The notes beneath the pieces were generated by a model. That model ran no database searches and was not told the origin of the DNA. It worked only from the letters and a program-made list of their open reading frames with translations. A DNA stretch of 64,000 bases, taken from contig SJCO01000002.1 of the NCBI GenBank assembly GCA_005217565.1, forward strand, positions 248,001 through 312,000, given 5' to 3'. The translations under genes were made by a program, and so were the position numbers. The stretch is from Puteibacter caeruleilacunae (GTDB taxonomy: Bacteria > Bacteroidota > Bacteroidia > Bacteroidales > Prolixibacteraceae). Below, piece after piece: positions 36,680 through 46,065 of the stretch; position 1 is the first letter of the stretch; each line of letters starts with the position of its first letter.

Positions 36680-36711
36680 AACTATAGAATTTAGATTAAA
36701 CAATTAATGGT
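36665..36711 (-). promoter_or_regulatory. Start-codon-enclosing hairpin of nrdD
   Basis: Arms ACCATTAAT in the leader (minus strand, 36703-36711) and ATTAATGGT in codons 3-5 (36665-36673) can pair and enclose the ATG. This suits a translational expression platform for the riboswitch upstream. Confidence 0.5.
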
Positions 36712-36784
36712 AGCAAGGGATAAAATACAAGAAAGGTGTTCAGTCTTTCTTAGCTTTTCACCCGAAAGCTACGAATAAAGTATT

Positions 36785-36925
36785 CCAATTGATAGGTCTT
36801 CCGGCTTGTTGCAGCTTGATTTACCTTCCCATTTCCTTCTGGAAACAGTGGTTTTGAAGTATCAAGACTGTTAAGCAACTTACGGCTGCGGGGACAGCTA
36901 CTGAATCTCACAGTATTCCCTTACA
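36785..36925 (-). promoter_or_regulatory. Cobalamin (AdoCbl-type) riboswitch controlling nrdD
   Basis: On the minus strand the leader contains, in order, GGGAATACTGTGAG, the B12-box-like GCTGTCCCCGCAGCCGTAA, CACTG, GGGAAGG and GCCGGAAGACCTATC. These are the conserved blocks of the cobalamin riboswitch in the correct order and spacing. It lies about 105 bp before the nrdD start. Two further hairpins, TAGCTTT/AAAGCTA and AAGAAAG/CTTTCTT, follow and may form the expression platform. Confidence 0.88.
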
Positions 36926-37160
36926 TCAATCACTTTGTAAAACTATAGCTAATAATTAAAACCGCCATTAAAATCAGAAAATAGTTGCAAGGAAGTTATC
37001 AACAATTGTCAATTTCTGTAAACTTTCCACATCTCCTCCAAGCCTCACAAACACCACTTCCACTTACTAATCAATAACTTACAATGAAACCCCTCAACAT
37101 TTCCTGTAAACTTCTCAATAACAGCATTTTATTTTTATGCAAAAACACTTCACGAAATCA

Positions 37161-38276
37161 TCACCTCATCCGACATCTCACAACTACCGGATTATCACTC
37201 TCTTTTACTATTGGAAAGTCTCCATTGATTGATGATAAAAGTTCGCAATATTGAAAGGCATCCAAAACCATTATACAATATTTCTCAGATAAGAAATCGG
37301 GCCAAATTTTAAGATCACCAAACAATGGATATCGGAAACCACTCTTTCCCTCACCTTCATAATCTAAAAGGAAAGTTTTTCCCGATTCCTTAAAAACACC
37401 ACCTCGTTTTAGCTTCCTATCATGTTGCACTGTAAACAGAAAAAGATCATCGTTCTCAAAAAAATCACTCCATTCAATATAACGATCTCTCTTTTCATGG
37501 TACCCCTCCAACGACTGCTTATGGTCTACCAACAACTCTTTCCCATCCATATCTAAAACCATAGATGGAGTTAAACCTTCTGTACTAACGCTAAATATCG
37601 TATCACAATCTGGTATTTTTACCGACAAACCGTCATTATCTGAATTAAAATTACACGGATAAATCATTCTCGACTTACTGGCGATCAGAGGAAAATCAAT
37701 CTCATTAATTATTTTCTTCTCTTTCAAATCAAGAAAGCCAACCTTTGGTATTCCAGTAGTATTCAATTGAGAAGGACTATATAATGCTAATTTACCATGA
37801 TCAAATAGTGCAATCGACAGGACACCAAATGGAAGTTTCGTCTCTCTTACAAACTGCATATTGCAATTGTAAACAATAATCTTTCGACCTCCCATATCTG
37901 ATACAATTATTGAATTACCATCTTCTGATAATACAAAATCAGTTATCTCAATATATTCTCCTGGTCCCCGTCCTCTCCTATTCAATTGTCTAATAAAATG
38001 TCCATCATTCAGATCGAATACTTTTATAGATGTTCCTGAGTCTAGAATATAACACCTCTCTCCATTTACAATAACCTTGAAAGCCGTCCCAACCAAACAT
38101 GTGTCATTGGTTTCCATAGGAATAAACGTTACCTCCTTCGCAATATCAAGAATATTTACATTAGTCACTTCTCCAGTAACAATCTCTTCAATATCGATAC
38201 GATCTATTACTCCAGCATGCTTTATACAGCCCACTGTAGCAACGATCAGAATAATAGAAATTAGGATTTTCATCAT
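37161..38276 (-). CDS. Six-bladed beta-propeller lipoprotein
   Basis: A protein of 371 residues with lipobox VGC (residue 17). It has the Bacteroidota 6-bladed propeller signature: FIPMETNDTCLVGTAFKVIV, YILDSGTSIKVFDLNDG, RRGRGPGEYIEITDFV, SDMGGRKIIVYN. These lipoproteins are widespread and of unknown role. It follows, after 41 bp, a stand-alone LytTR regulator on the same strand and may be its target. No enzyme motif is visible. Confidence 0.78.
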   Translation of the reverse strand: MMKILISIILIVATVGCIKHAGVIDRIDIEEIVTGEVTNVNILDIAKEVTFIPMETNDTCLVGTAFKVIVNGERCYILDSGTSIKVFDLNDGHFIRQLNRRGRGPGEYIEITDFVLSEDGNSIIVSDMGGRKIIVYNCNMQFVRETKLPFGVLSIALFDHGKLALYSPSQLNTTGIPKVGFLDLKEKKIINEIDFPLIASKSRMIYPCNFNSDNDGLSVKIPDCDTIFSVSTEGLTPSMVLDMDGKELLVDHKQSLEGYHEKRDRYIEWSDFFENDDLFLFTVQHDRKLKRGGVFKESGKTFLLDYEGEGKSGFRYPLFGDLKIWPDFLSEKYCIMVLDAFQYCELLSSINGDFPIVKESDNPVVVRCRMR

Positions 38277-38317
38277 ATTAATTGTTTTATCTCGAATAAT
38301 CTAGTTGTTTTATGATA

Positions 38318-38659
38318 TTAAATCCCCGCTACAGAATAACACTCCTCCAATCTCTCTTTCAACGCCTTATAACGACGATACGCCACAACTAATTTCACCT
38401 TTCCATCCACAATAATATCACGGTTGCGATGAAGTAGAATTACTCTTTTCAGATTAATTACCTGAGATCGATTAATTTGAAAGAAATCATTATTCAACTT
38501 GGGCATTATTTTAATCAATGGTTTGGTACAAACGAAAGTCTCCTCGTCAGCGCAATAAAAGGTAGTAAGATGATCATCGGTACTGATATATACAATCGAC
38601 TCGAATTTTATTGGTTTGTAGTCAAGTCTATTTCGAATTAAGATATAATCTATTGGCAT
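38318..38659 (-). CDS. Stand-alone LytTR DNA-binding protein
   Basis: A protein of 113 residues, almost all of it a LytTR domain (FESIVYISTDDHLTTFYCADEETFVC, FFQINRSQVINLKRVI, DIIVDGKVKLVVAYRRYKALK). No receiver domain precedes it, so it is not a two-component regulator by itself. LytTR proteins bind pairs of about 9 bp direct repeats about 21 bp apart. Such a pair (AACGTTACA, AACGTATCA) lies in the adjacent divergent promoter region. It probably controls itself, the propeller lipoprotein downstream, or the DUF4838 gene. Confidence 0.85.
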   Translation of the reverse strand: MPIDYILIRNRLDYKPIKFESIVYISTDDHLTTFYCADEETFVCTKPLIKIMPKLNNDFFQINRSQVINLKRVILLHRNRDIIVDGKVKLVVAYRRYKALKERLEECYSVAGI

Positions 38660-38863
38660 TGTTTTATTTTATTGGTTATTGATAATTTAAATACCTCCTT
38701 ATTATTAAGGCACTTGAAAAATCAAAAACGGGTGACAAAAGTGAAAAAAATGTTCCCCCCTACTGTATGAACAGCTAGTTAATATCCCCTCATTCAACCA
38801 CACAGAAAAACGAACTTAATAGTTAATTTTATCCTTACCAAACAATTTAAGGATGACTTCGTA

Positions 38864-38893
38864 AACGTTACATTTAAACTTGTGAACGTATCA
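38864..38893. promoter_or_regulatory. Candidate LytTR binding site (direct repeat)
   Basis: AACGTTACA at 38864-38872 and AACGTATCA at 38885-38893 are direct repeats with a 12 bp spacer (21 bp period), the geometry of LytTR targets. A further AACGT follows at 38895. They lie between the divergent LytTR and DUF4838 genes. Confidence 0.5.
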
Positions 38894-39002
38894 AAACGTC
38901 CACTCCTCCCATTTCTGATTGACTGATTCTTGGAAAAAAAGAGGAAAGAAAAAGAAAAGTATTAAATTTAGGCTTCAGAAATCATTCTAAACCAATCTAA
39001 TC

Positions 39003-41258
39003 ATGAGGATATTTTTTCACATGCTAGCCTTTATGGCACTCATTTTTCTTGCAAGTTGTCAGAATCAACTTACCATCTCCAATAATGGATCTTCTAACTA
39101 TCAAATAGTTATCCCTTCAAACGCAACAACATCTGATCAGGCGGCAGCTGCAGCACTTCAGAACTATTTGCAGAAAATAGGGAACGCACAGCTGACAATC
39201 GTTAAGGACAAAGTCCCCGAAAAGGAATATGAAATATGCATTGGAAACACCAACAGAACCAATTTGACTCATCCCGATCTCGAACAGGATGGTTTTACAA
39301 TACAAACCAATCAAAAGAAGATTCTCATTAAAGGAGGTACAGAAAAAGGGAGTCTATATGGAGTGTACACCTTCCTTGAGGATTTCCTAAATTGTAGAAA
39401 GTACAGCTCTACAGTTGAAGTAATTCCACAATTAGAATCGATTAAAATACCAGCTCAGATCAATATGACTCAAGTTCCTGTCATTAAATTCCGAGAGACC
39501 TATTATCGTGATAGTGGAGATCCTGGATTTTTAAATTGGCATAAACTAGATGTTCATGGTGGAGAACATGGAGAATGGGGATATTGGTGTCACTCTTTTC
39601 ATCAACTGGTTCCACCTGAAGAATATGCAAAAACTCACCCTGAATATTACGCCCTTCGCAATGGAAACCGTCAGCCAGGATCACAGCTTTGTCTGTCAAA
39701 TCCTGATGTACTTGAAATCGCCATACGCAACCTTAAAAAAGCAATAGATGAGCACCCCGAGGCAAAATACTGGTCGGTTAGTCAAAACGACAATCAAAAC
39801 TATTGTCAATGTGAACACTGTGCAAAAATAGATAGCGCTGAAGGTACTCCCATGGGATCTGTACTTCACTTTGTGAACAAAGTAGCAGAACATTTTCCTG
39901 ACAAAGTTATTTCAACATTGGCTTACCAGTACACCCGATCCCTCCCTAAGCACGTACGACCAGCTAAGAATGTGAATATCATGCTTTGTAATATTGAATG
40001 TCCTCGACATTTACCTATGAATGAAGAACCTTCGTCTCAATCATTCTGCAAAGATCTTGAAGACTGGGGATCGATAACCAACAATATCTTACTTTGGGAT
40101 TATGTCATTCAATTTAAAAACCTTGTTAGTCCGTTCCCTAACCTACACACCATAGCACCTAACATTCGCTACCTGGTTGACAATGGTGTAACTGCTATCT
40201 TTGAACAAGGGAACAGAGAAATTGGAGGCGAATTTGCAGAATTACGAGCATACCTTATCTCAAAACTATTATGGAATCCTAACCTTGATCCTGAGGCCAT
40301 TATCAATGATTTTCTTGAAGGATACTATGGAAAAGCAGCTCCTTTCATCAAAGAATACATTAATCTATCACATAAAAGTCTGTCGGAATCAGGCATGCAA
40401 CTCAACATCTTTGGTAATCCTTTAGTGGCAAAACACACTTATTTGAAAGCCGACTTAATGCTACAATACAAGTCACTATTTGATCAAGCTGAAGCTGCTG
40501 TAGCAGCACATCCTGAATTGCTCAATCGCGTTCAAAACGCTCGACTGCCAATCATGTACGCCGAACTTGAGATTGCCAGAAGTAATGGCTTCGAAGAAGG
40601 TGGCCTGTATATCAAGCGTCACAACGATGTTTATGAGCCTCGAACAGAGATCAAAAACCTACTTGACACCTTTATTGAGCGATGCAATAGAAATAAAGTC
40701 ACCAAGTTAAAAGAGTGGAGTACAACACCGGATGAATACCTTGTTGCCTACATGAGGTTATTTTCCAAAGATGCATCTCGCAGTAAGGCATTCCGTAAAA
40801 AGGTAGATTATATAATAAAACCAAACGCCAAATACACACCTAATGGAGTAAAAACACTTACAGATGGAGTATTTGGGTCATATGATTTTGCCGCGAACTG
40901 GCTTGGATATGAAGGTAAACACATGGAGTTTATTGTAGACCTTGATAAACCAACCGATGTGCATAAGTTATCAATCGACTTCCTCCAAGGGATAAACGAC
41001 TGGATTTTCTTACCTGAATCAGTATCATTCTATGCCTCAAACGATGGCAAGAAATATAAACTCATTGATGAGATAAAAAACACGCAACCAGAGAATAAGA
41101 AAGGGATTTTCATCCATACTTTCAAGACTGAACCAAATCAGACTCTCAGCTGCAAGTACATAAAGGTGAAGGCACAGAGCATTTTGAATTGCCCATCATG
41201 GCATATGGGTGCCGGCGGTCCAGTGTGGATTATGGCCGACGAATTAATCGTTGAATAA
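39003..41258 (+). CDS. DUF4838-domain secreted protein with C-terminal F5/8-type domain
   Basis: A protein of 751 residues with a lipobox (residue about 19, LASCQNQ). The N-terminal region (about 25-145) resembles the glucuronidase/GH20b-like strand-helix domain (IVKDKVPEKEYEICIGNTN, GTEKGSLYGVYTFLEDF). The centre (about 150-550) is a DUF4838 barrel with conserved aromatic and acidic residues (KYWSVSQNDNQNYCQCEHC, QLNIFGNPLV). The C-terminus is a discoidin-like carbohydrate-binding domain (MEFIVDLDKPTDVHKLSIDF). It is probably a cell-surface or periplasmic glycosidase. No catalytic acid pair can be fixed safely. Confidence 0.8.
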   Translation: MRIFFHMLAFMALIFLASCQNQLTISNNGSSNYQIVIPSNATTSDQAAAAALQNYLQKIGNAQLTIVKDKVPEKEYEICIGNTNRTNLTHPDLEQDGFTIQTNQKKILIKGGTEKGSLYGVYTFLEDFLNCRKYSSTVEVIPQLESIKIPAQINMTQVPVIKFRETYYRDSGDPGFLNWHKLDVHGGEHGEWGYWCHSFHQLVPPEEYAKTHPEYYALRNGNRQPGSQLCLSNPDVLEIAIRNLKKAIDEHPEAKYWSVSQNDNQNYCQCEHCAKIDSAEGTPMGSVLHFVNKVAEHFPDKVISTLAYQYTRSLPKHVRPAKNVNIMLCNIECPRHLPMNEEPSSQSFCKDLEDWGSITNNILLWDYVIQFKNLVSPFPNLHTIAPNIRYLVDNGVTAIFEQGNREIGGEFAELRAYLISKLLWNPNLDPEAIINDFLEGYYGKAAPFIKEYINLSHKSLSESGMQLNIFGNPLVAKHTYLKADLMLQYKSLFDQAEAAVAAHPELLNRVQNARLPIMYAELEIARSNGFEEGGLYIKRHNDVYEPRTEIKNLLDTFIERCNRNKVTKLKEWSTTPDEYLVAYMRLFSKDASRSKAFRKKVDYIIKPNAKYTPNGVKTLTDGVFGSYDFAANWLGYEGKHMEFIVDLDKPTDVHKLSIDFLQGINDWIFLPESVSFYASNDGKKYKLIDEIKNTQPENKKGIFIHTFKTEPNQTLSCKYIKVKAQSILNCPSWHMGAGGPVWIMADELIVE

Positions 41259-41266
41259 AATAAAAG

Positions 41267-41300
41267 AAAAAGGGTGTCAAGAATTCATGACACCCTTTTT
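41267..41300. terminator. Bidirectional terminator between DUF4838 and lactonase genes
   Basis: Stem AAAAAGGGTGTCA/TGACACCCTTTTT with A and T runs on both sides. It serves both convergent genes. Confidence 0.9.
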
Positions 41301-41303
41301 CTT

Positions 41304-42437
41304 TTATTTCTTAAACAGCAGACAAACCGGATTTGGTGCTGCAATCTCATGTTTAAATTCTAACAAACCTGTCTCTGCATCTCGTTTATACAATATAATG
41401 TTACTTGTATGTTGATTTGCTGCCAACAAGTAATCTTCATCAGGAGACAAGGTAAAGTTACGAGGAAAATCTCCTCTTGTCGATTCACAACCAATTAAGG
41501 TTGGTATACCCATCTCATCCAACTTAAATATTGCAATACTATTATGTCCTCTATTTGATCCATATAAGAATTTACCATCTGATGTTACATGGATATCAGC
41601 AGTATAACTTTCGTCCGAGAAATCTTCAGGTAAAGTATTTACTGATTTCACAACATTAAAAGACCCGTCAGCTAGCTTCTCCACCACTGAAACCGTATTT
41701 CCCAACTCATTGATCACATACATCAGTTTTCCATTAGGATGAAAGCACATATGTCGCGGACCAGCTCCTGGAGCTAATACAATCTCATCGGTTGATGCTT
41801 TTTCTAGTTTATTATTGCTCTCATTTAATGTATATACCTTCACCTTATCAATTCCTAAATCAACAGAAAAGATGCGGCTCCCATTAGGCTCGAAATAGGT
41901 ACTGTGGGCATGTGGAGATTCCTGTCGCTTTACATTCGGGCCACTACCTTCATGTTGTTGTAGATCAAGCATACCGTTCATCATACCTTCGGTATCCATC
42001 TTCATCAAAGCAACATTGCCGCCAGTATAATTGGCAGCTAATACATACCCCTGCTTATTAACAGCAACGTGACATGGATGAGCTCCACCACAATTAACCT
42101 TCGATAAAGACTTTAACTTACCATCGGATAATATAGCAAACGATTCAATATAGCCCGTGCGACCAGTCTCTTTATCTCCGATCTCATGTACTGCAACCAT
42201 AAAATGCTCATCATCTGATAAGGCCATAAATGACGGATTATTAGATGGAGTTGCTAATCCATGGTTTTCCAGTTGCTCTGTTTCTGGATTTAGTGCATAG
42301 CGGTATATACCCTCACTATCCCCAGAAGTATAAGTCCCCACATAAAAATACTGCACATCCTTTTTCTTTGTTTCCTTATGAGCGCATGACATCATTAACA
42401 CATTTAGTAGTAGCAATGCTGTAAAAAGTCTTCTCAT
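41304..42437 (-). CDS. Lactonase-family lipoprotein (6-phosphogluconolactonase-like)
   Basis: A protein of 377 residues with lipobox MSC (residue about 18, MMSCAHK). Seven-bladed propeller typical of the YbhE/Pgl lactonase family: FYVGTYTSGDSEGIYRYAL, NPSFMALSDDEHFMVAVHE, CHVAVNKQGYVLAANYTGG, GPRHMCFHPNGKLMYVINE, YGSNRGHNSIAIF, FTLSPDEDYLLAANQ. Cytosolic relatives hydrolyse 6-phosphogluconolactone; a lipoprotein must act on an exported substrate, so another lactone is likely. It has its own terminator at the 3' end. A DUF1080 gene lies upstream. Confidence 0.82.
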   Translation of the reverse strand: MRRLFTALLLLNVLMMSCAHKETKKKDVQYFYVGTYTSGDSEGIYRYALNPETEQLENHGLATPSNNPSFMALSDDEHFMVAVHEIGDKETGRTGYIESFAILSDGKLKSLSKVNCGGAHPCHVAVNKQGYVLAANYTGGNVALMKMDTEGMMNGMLDLQQHEGSGPNVKRQESPHAHSTYFEPNGSRIFSVDLGIDKVKVYTLNESNNKLEKASTDEIVLAPGAGPRHMCFHPNGKLMYVINELGNTVSVVEKLADGSFNVVKSVNTLPEDFSDESYTADIHVTSDGKFLYGSNRGHNSIAIFKLDEMGIPTLIGCESTRGDFPRNFTLSPDEDYLLAANQHTSNIILYKRDAETGLLEFKHEIAAPNPVCLLFKK

Positions 42438-42973
42438 CGTTATTTGATTTATTAAGCCAAGTAGGCCTTTTGGATTTTATTTAATTTGTCTAAAGATACA
42501 CCCAATTCATAAACTTAAAAAGCATACCCGATATTAAAGGAATAATATCACTCCTACGAAGCCCCCTCAGCACTCTCTATCGCTTCTTCAATAAAACTCT
42601 AATTATACTTTAACCAAATTCTATCCAGGATAAAAGGAAGATAAAGTTTAAGTAAAGTTTACCTAGAGAATACATAAAGAGTGCTGTCGCATTGAATCCC
42701 ATCATTTTACCGTGAGAGATAGTTGTATATTACCGAATTCAGGTGAAACTTTTACAGCAATTGAATTTACGAGACCAATCCACATACATTCATACATGTT
42801 ACCATTGAGATTTCAACTGTAGAATCTCTGGTAATTATAATAGAACATTAAACTATTATAATCCTATTGGCATCAGTGTGAATTAAATCGTGAATAAATT
42901 GCAGCAATAACACAGGAGTGAATTAGCGAAGTGTTACTTTCATAATATATATTTACCAAAAGACCTAAAATAC
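42438..42973. other. Long intergenic stretch, nothing coding recognised
   Basis: 536 bp upstream of the lactonase gene. It contains a direct repeat TAAAGTTTA at about 42636-42662 and AT-rich DNA. No credible frame, RNA gene or promoter box was found. Confidence 0.45.
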
Positions 42974-43005
42974 AAAAAGGTTGTCCTGCGGAAGACAACC
43001 TTTTT
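42974..43005. terminator. Isolated bidirectional terminator hairpin
   Basis: Stem AAAAAGGTTGTC/GACAACCTTTTT with T runs on both sides. It lies 44 bp beyond the stop of a small minus-strand frame (43049-43288), and no other annotated gene ends nearby. Confidence 0.75.
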
Positions 43006-43048
43006 AATAAATCTGGTTAATACCAGCGGTATATATTTCTAGATCTGG

Positions 43049-43288
43049 TCAAATATTCTTGAGAGTCATCATTTGGGACTCTGTTTTTTTCATGTCTGCA
43101 AGTAACGGGAAATTAGCGGCTTCCGATAAAAGATTCTGACCTAATTCTTGTAAAAATTGACCAAAACGCCTTTTTCGGCTATTTTTTTGCCTTAAATGCC
43201 ATTTTTTCTTTCCCTTCAATCTCTGAGAATTCTTTTTACCTGAAAATAATGTCTTATCTTGCGGTACCAGAACAGATCTATCATTCAT
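43049..43288 (-). CDS. Possible small basic protein
   Basis: An ATG-started frame of 79 residues with 20 Lys/Arg, including KKNSQRLKGKKKWHLRQKNS and RKRR. A hairpin terminator lies 44 bp downstream, which supports expression, but its start is only 18 bp from the divergent DUF1080 start, leaving no room for separate promoters. No family recognised. Could equally be a chance frame within a leader. Confidence 0.3.
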   Translation of the reverse strand: MNDRSVLVPQDKTLFSGKKNSQRLKGKKKWHLRQKNSRKRRFGQFLQELGQNLLSEAANFPLLADMKKTESQMMTLKNI

Positions 43289-43306
43289 AATAAAAAACCG
43301 ATTAAC

Positions 43307-44095
43307 ATGAAGTATTTATTTAAAGCCGCACAATTTTTTCTTTTAGTTGTAATCATGATGAGTTGTTCCACTTCTGCTTCGAAATATAAAAAGGGGAAAT
43401 GGGTACAACTATTCAATGGTAAAAACCTTGAGGGCTGGACTCCCAAAATTACCGGATATGATTGTGGTGAGAATTATGGAAACACATTTAGAGTAGAGGA
43501 CGGACTGTTGAAGGTCAGCTATGATCAGTACGATAAATTCGATGCTCGTTTTGGTCATCTATTCTACAAGGATAAATTTTCACATTACCTTCTTGCAGTT
43601 GAATACCGCTTCAAAGGTGATCAGGTTGCAGGTGGAGCTGGCTGGGCTTATCGTAACAGTGGCATAATGATTCACGGACAATCTCCTGAATCTATGACTA
43701 AGAAACAATATTTCCCTGTATCAATTGAGGTCCAGCTTTTGGGAGGAGATGGCGTTAATGAGCGAACTAATGCAAATGTTTGTACTCCAGGAACTCACAT
43801 TGAGATGAATGGCGAATTAATTGAAAGACACTGCAATAATTCAACATCAAAAACTTGTCACAACGATGAGTGGGTAAGAGTAGAAGTAGAGGTTCGAGGA
43901 AATAAGGTGATTAAACATTTTGTTGATGGCGTAATGGTTATGGAATATAACAAGCCTCAACTTGATGATAAAGATCCATCGTTTGCTAAACTAGCCAAGG
44001 ATGGTGAAAAAATGTTGAGTGAAGGAACAATTTCACTACAAAGTGAGAGTGCTCCATTAGAATTCAGAAAAGTAGAGATTATGGTATTAGAGTAA
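43307..44095 (+). CDS. DUF1080 (3-keto-disaccharide hydrolase-like) lipoprotein
   Basis: A protein of 262 residues from the ATG at 43307; the longer frame begins in the leader. Lipobox MSC at residue 20. The DUF1080 jellyroll (LFNGKNLEGWTPKITG, GAGWAYRNSGIMIHGQ, VSIEVQLLGGDG, GTISLQSESAPLEFRKVEIM) is typical of concanavalin-like 3-keto-glycoside hydrolases. A terminator follows. It is probably periplasmic and involved in carbohydrate cleavage by the 3-keto route; companion dehydrogenases are not adjacent. Confidence 0.82.
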   Translation: MKYLFKAAQFFLLVVIMMSCSTSASKYKKGKWVQLFNGKNLEGWTPKITGYDCGENYGNTFRVEDGLLKVSYDQYDKFDARFGHLFYKDKFSHYLLAVEYRFKGDQVAGGAGWAYRNSGIMIHGQSPESMTKKQYFPVSIEVQLLGGDGVNERTNANVCTPGTHIEMNGELIERHCNNSTSKTCHNDEWVRVEVEVRGNKVIKHFVDGVMVMEYNKPQLDDKDPSFAKLAKDGEKMLSEGTISLQSESAPLEFRKVEIMVLE

Positions 44096-44102
44096 TCATA
44101 AA

Positions 44103-44138
44103 ACCCGATGCAAGGATTACGCATCGGGTCTCTTTTTT
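44103..44138. terminator. Terminator between DUF1080 and the beta-oxidation operon
   Basis: Perfect 9 bp stem ACCCGATGC/GCATCGGGT then CTCTTTTTT on the plus strand, with AAAA on the opposite side. It serves the convergent genes. Confidence 0.85.
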
Positions 44139-45996
44139 ATATTGTAGTTTCTCCATTTTGGAAAATATCTTTTTCCATCCAGGCATATTTCCCAGCCAGA
44201 AGATTATTACTTACTTGTACTTTTGCTTTTCGTTTTTCTTTTTTAATCGCTTTAAAGTAAGACTCTATCTGCTCACGACTGTTAATGCAATATACATCTG
44301 CCAGATGTTGTTCGTCTTTCAACTTATCTTCAGCCACAGTTGCTCGATCAGCACGGGCAAGACAAGCACTCATGGCAAACAGTAAAACTCCTATATCCAC
44401 ATAATGTCCAAGTATGATCTGCTCATTTTGCATCTCTTGCTGATATCGCGCCATACTATGAAATAGCCTCCTGGCAAGCTTACGCGATGTCTTCCTTATA
44501 TAGTTCAAATGTTTCCGATTAACACTATTCAACTGAACAGTCTTCAACCGTTTAAATGATGGCAACCAAACACTTGGATACCAAAGGGTATAATACTTCA
44601 ATATCTTCCCAAATGCCTTTAAACGATCGCTTATTGTTCTTGCCTTTAGCATCGGCATTGCCAATTTGAAGTGACGATCAACTGCCTCTCTGGCAATAAA
44701 TAGTCGCATAATCTCACTACTGCCCTCTATAATACGATTAATGCGTAGATCACGCATCATACGTTCAACTGGTGCTCCCAGCTCTCCCCGTGCTCTCAAT
44801 GATTCGGCGGTCTCATAACCACGACCACCTCTTACCTGTAATGTTTGATCAACCACCCTCCACACTGCTTCCGATCCGAAATACTTAGCCATTGCTGCCT
44901 CCAGGCGAATATCAACACGTTGTTGTGTTGCTAAAGCAATCGATAATTTGCTTACATTCTGCATGGCATAAGTTTCCACGGCAATATCCGATAACATTGA
45001 AGCGACTGCTTGATGTTGACCAATTGCACTACCCCATTGAACACGTTCACTGGCCCAATCTCTACAAATACGAAGACAAGCTTTCCCGGCAGCAGCAGAA
45101 ACAGCAGGAATAATCAAGCGACCATCATTCAAAGTAGCAAAAGCAATCTTCAGTCCTTCTCCTTCTTCTCCAATAAGATTTTCCACAGGGACCTTTACAT
45201 CCTTAAAAGAAAGCTGACCATTAGATATTCCTCTAATGCCCATAAAAGAACAATTGTGATCAGTAGCAATTCCCGGAGTATCCATTTCTAAAATAAAAGC
45301 CGAGATTTGCTTCTTCTCTTTACCTCTAACAATCTTTGGTTTGGTTAAAGCCATTATAATAATCACATCTGCATCCGGTCCGTTAGTACACCAAAGTTTT
45401 TGTCCGTTTAATATATAGTGCTGACCGTCTTCAGAAAGCTCAGCCTTGGTATCCATTCGGGCAGGATCAGATCCCACTCCTGGTTCAGTCAAGGCAAATG
45501 CAGAAATAGCCCCATCTGAAATCATCTTAAGATACTTCTCTTTTTGTGCTGGTGTTCCAAATAGTTTTAATGGTTGTGGAACACCAATACTTTGATGCGC
45601 CGATAACCACACCGCTGTGCTACCACAGTATGTAGATATAAATGAGATTACTCGTGCATAATTGAATAACGATAAACCTAAGCCACCATACTCTTTAGGG
45701 ATTTTCATCCTAAAGCACCCTATTTCTTTCAAGGCAGCAATGGCCTCGTCTGACAGTTTTTCGCTTCGATCCACTTCATCAGGATCAATATATTCGGTCA
45801 AACATGCCTTAACCTTCAATAAAAATTCATCGCCTATCTTCTTGTCTGATGCATCTTGTTCAGGAAAAGGAGTAATCAATTCCCATCGGAAGCGCCCATT
45901 AAATAGTTCTGACACAAAACTGGGATGATGCCAATCCTTCTGTCTTGAATCCTCTGCAAGATCCATTGCATGTTGAGCTTGATTCTTATCTGTCAT
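44137..45996 (-). CDS. Acyl-CoA dehydrogenase (FadE-like)
   Basis: A protein of 619 residues. It has the FAD-binding acyl-CoA dehydrogenase core: FALTEPGVGSDPARMDTKA, LWCTNGPDAD, ERVQWGSAIGQHQAV, and the C-terminal RMMRDLRINRIIEGSSEIMR block. An extra C-terminal extension of about 180 residues (including FGKILKYYTLWYPSVW) is typical of bacterial long-chain types. It introduces the first double bond in fatty acyl-CoA. It is the last gene in an operon with ligase, thiolase and FadJ-like genes (69 bp gap). Confidence 0.92.
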   Translation of the reverse strand: MTDKNQAQHAMDLAEDSRQKDWHHPSFVSELFNGRFRWELITPFPEQDASDKKIGDEFLLKVKACLTEYIDPDEVDRSEKLSDEAIAALKEIGCFRMKIPKEYGGLGLSLFNYARVISFISTYCGSTAVWLSAHQSIGVPQPLKLFGTPAQKEKYLKMISDGAISAFALTEPGVGSDPARMDTKAELSEDGQHYILNGQKLWCTNGPDADVIIIMALTKPKIVRGKEKKQISAFILEMDTPGIATDHNCSFMGIRGISNGQLSFKDVKVPVENLIGEEGEGLKIAFATLNDGRLIIPAVSAAAGKACLRICRDWASERVQWGSAIGQHQAVASMLSDIAVETYAMQNVSKLSIALATQQRVDIRLEAAMAKYFGSEAVWRVVDQTLQVRGGRGYETAESLRARGELGAPVERMMRDLRINRIIEGSSEIMRLFIAREAVDRHFKLAMPMLKARTISDRLKAFGKILKYYTLWYPSVWLPSFKRLKTVQLNSVNRKHLNYIRKTSRKLARRLFHSMARYQQEMQNEQIILGHYVDIGVLLFAMSACLARADRATVAEDKLKDEQHLADVYCINSREQIESYFKAIKKEKRKAKVQVSNNLLAGKYAWMEKDIFQNGETTI

Positions 45997-46065
45997 AACT
46001 TTAAAGTTTTACGCTGGTTAAACTTTCGTTTCCTAAGATTGACCACTTCAGGTTTCCCTGAGTGA

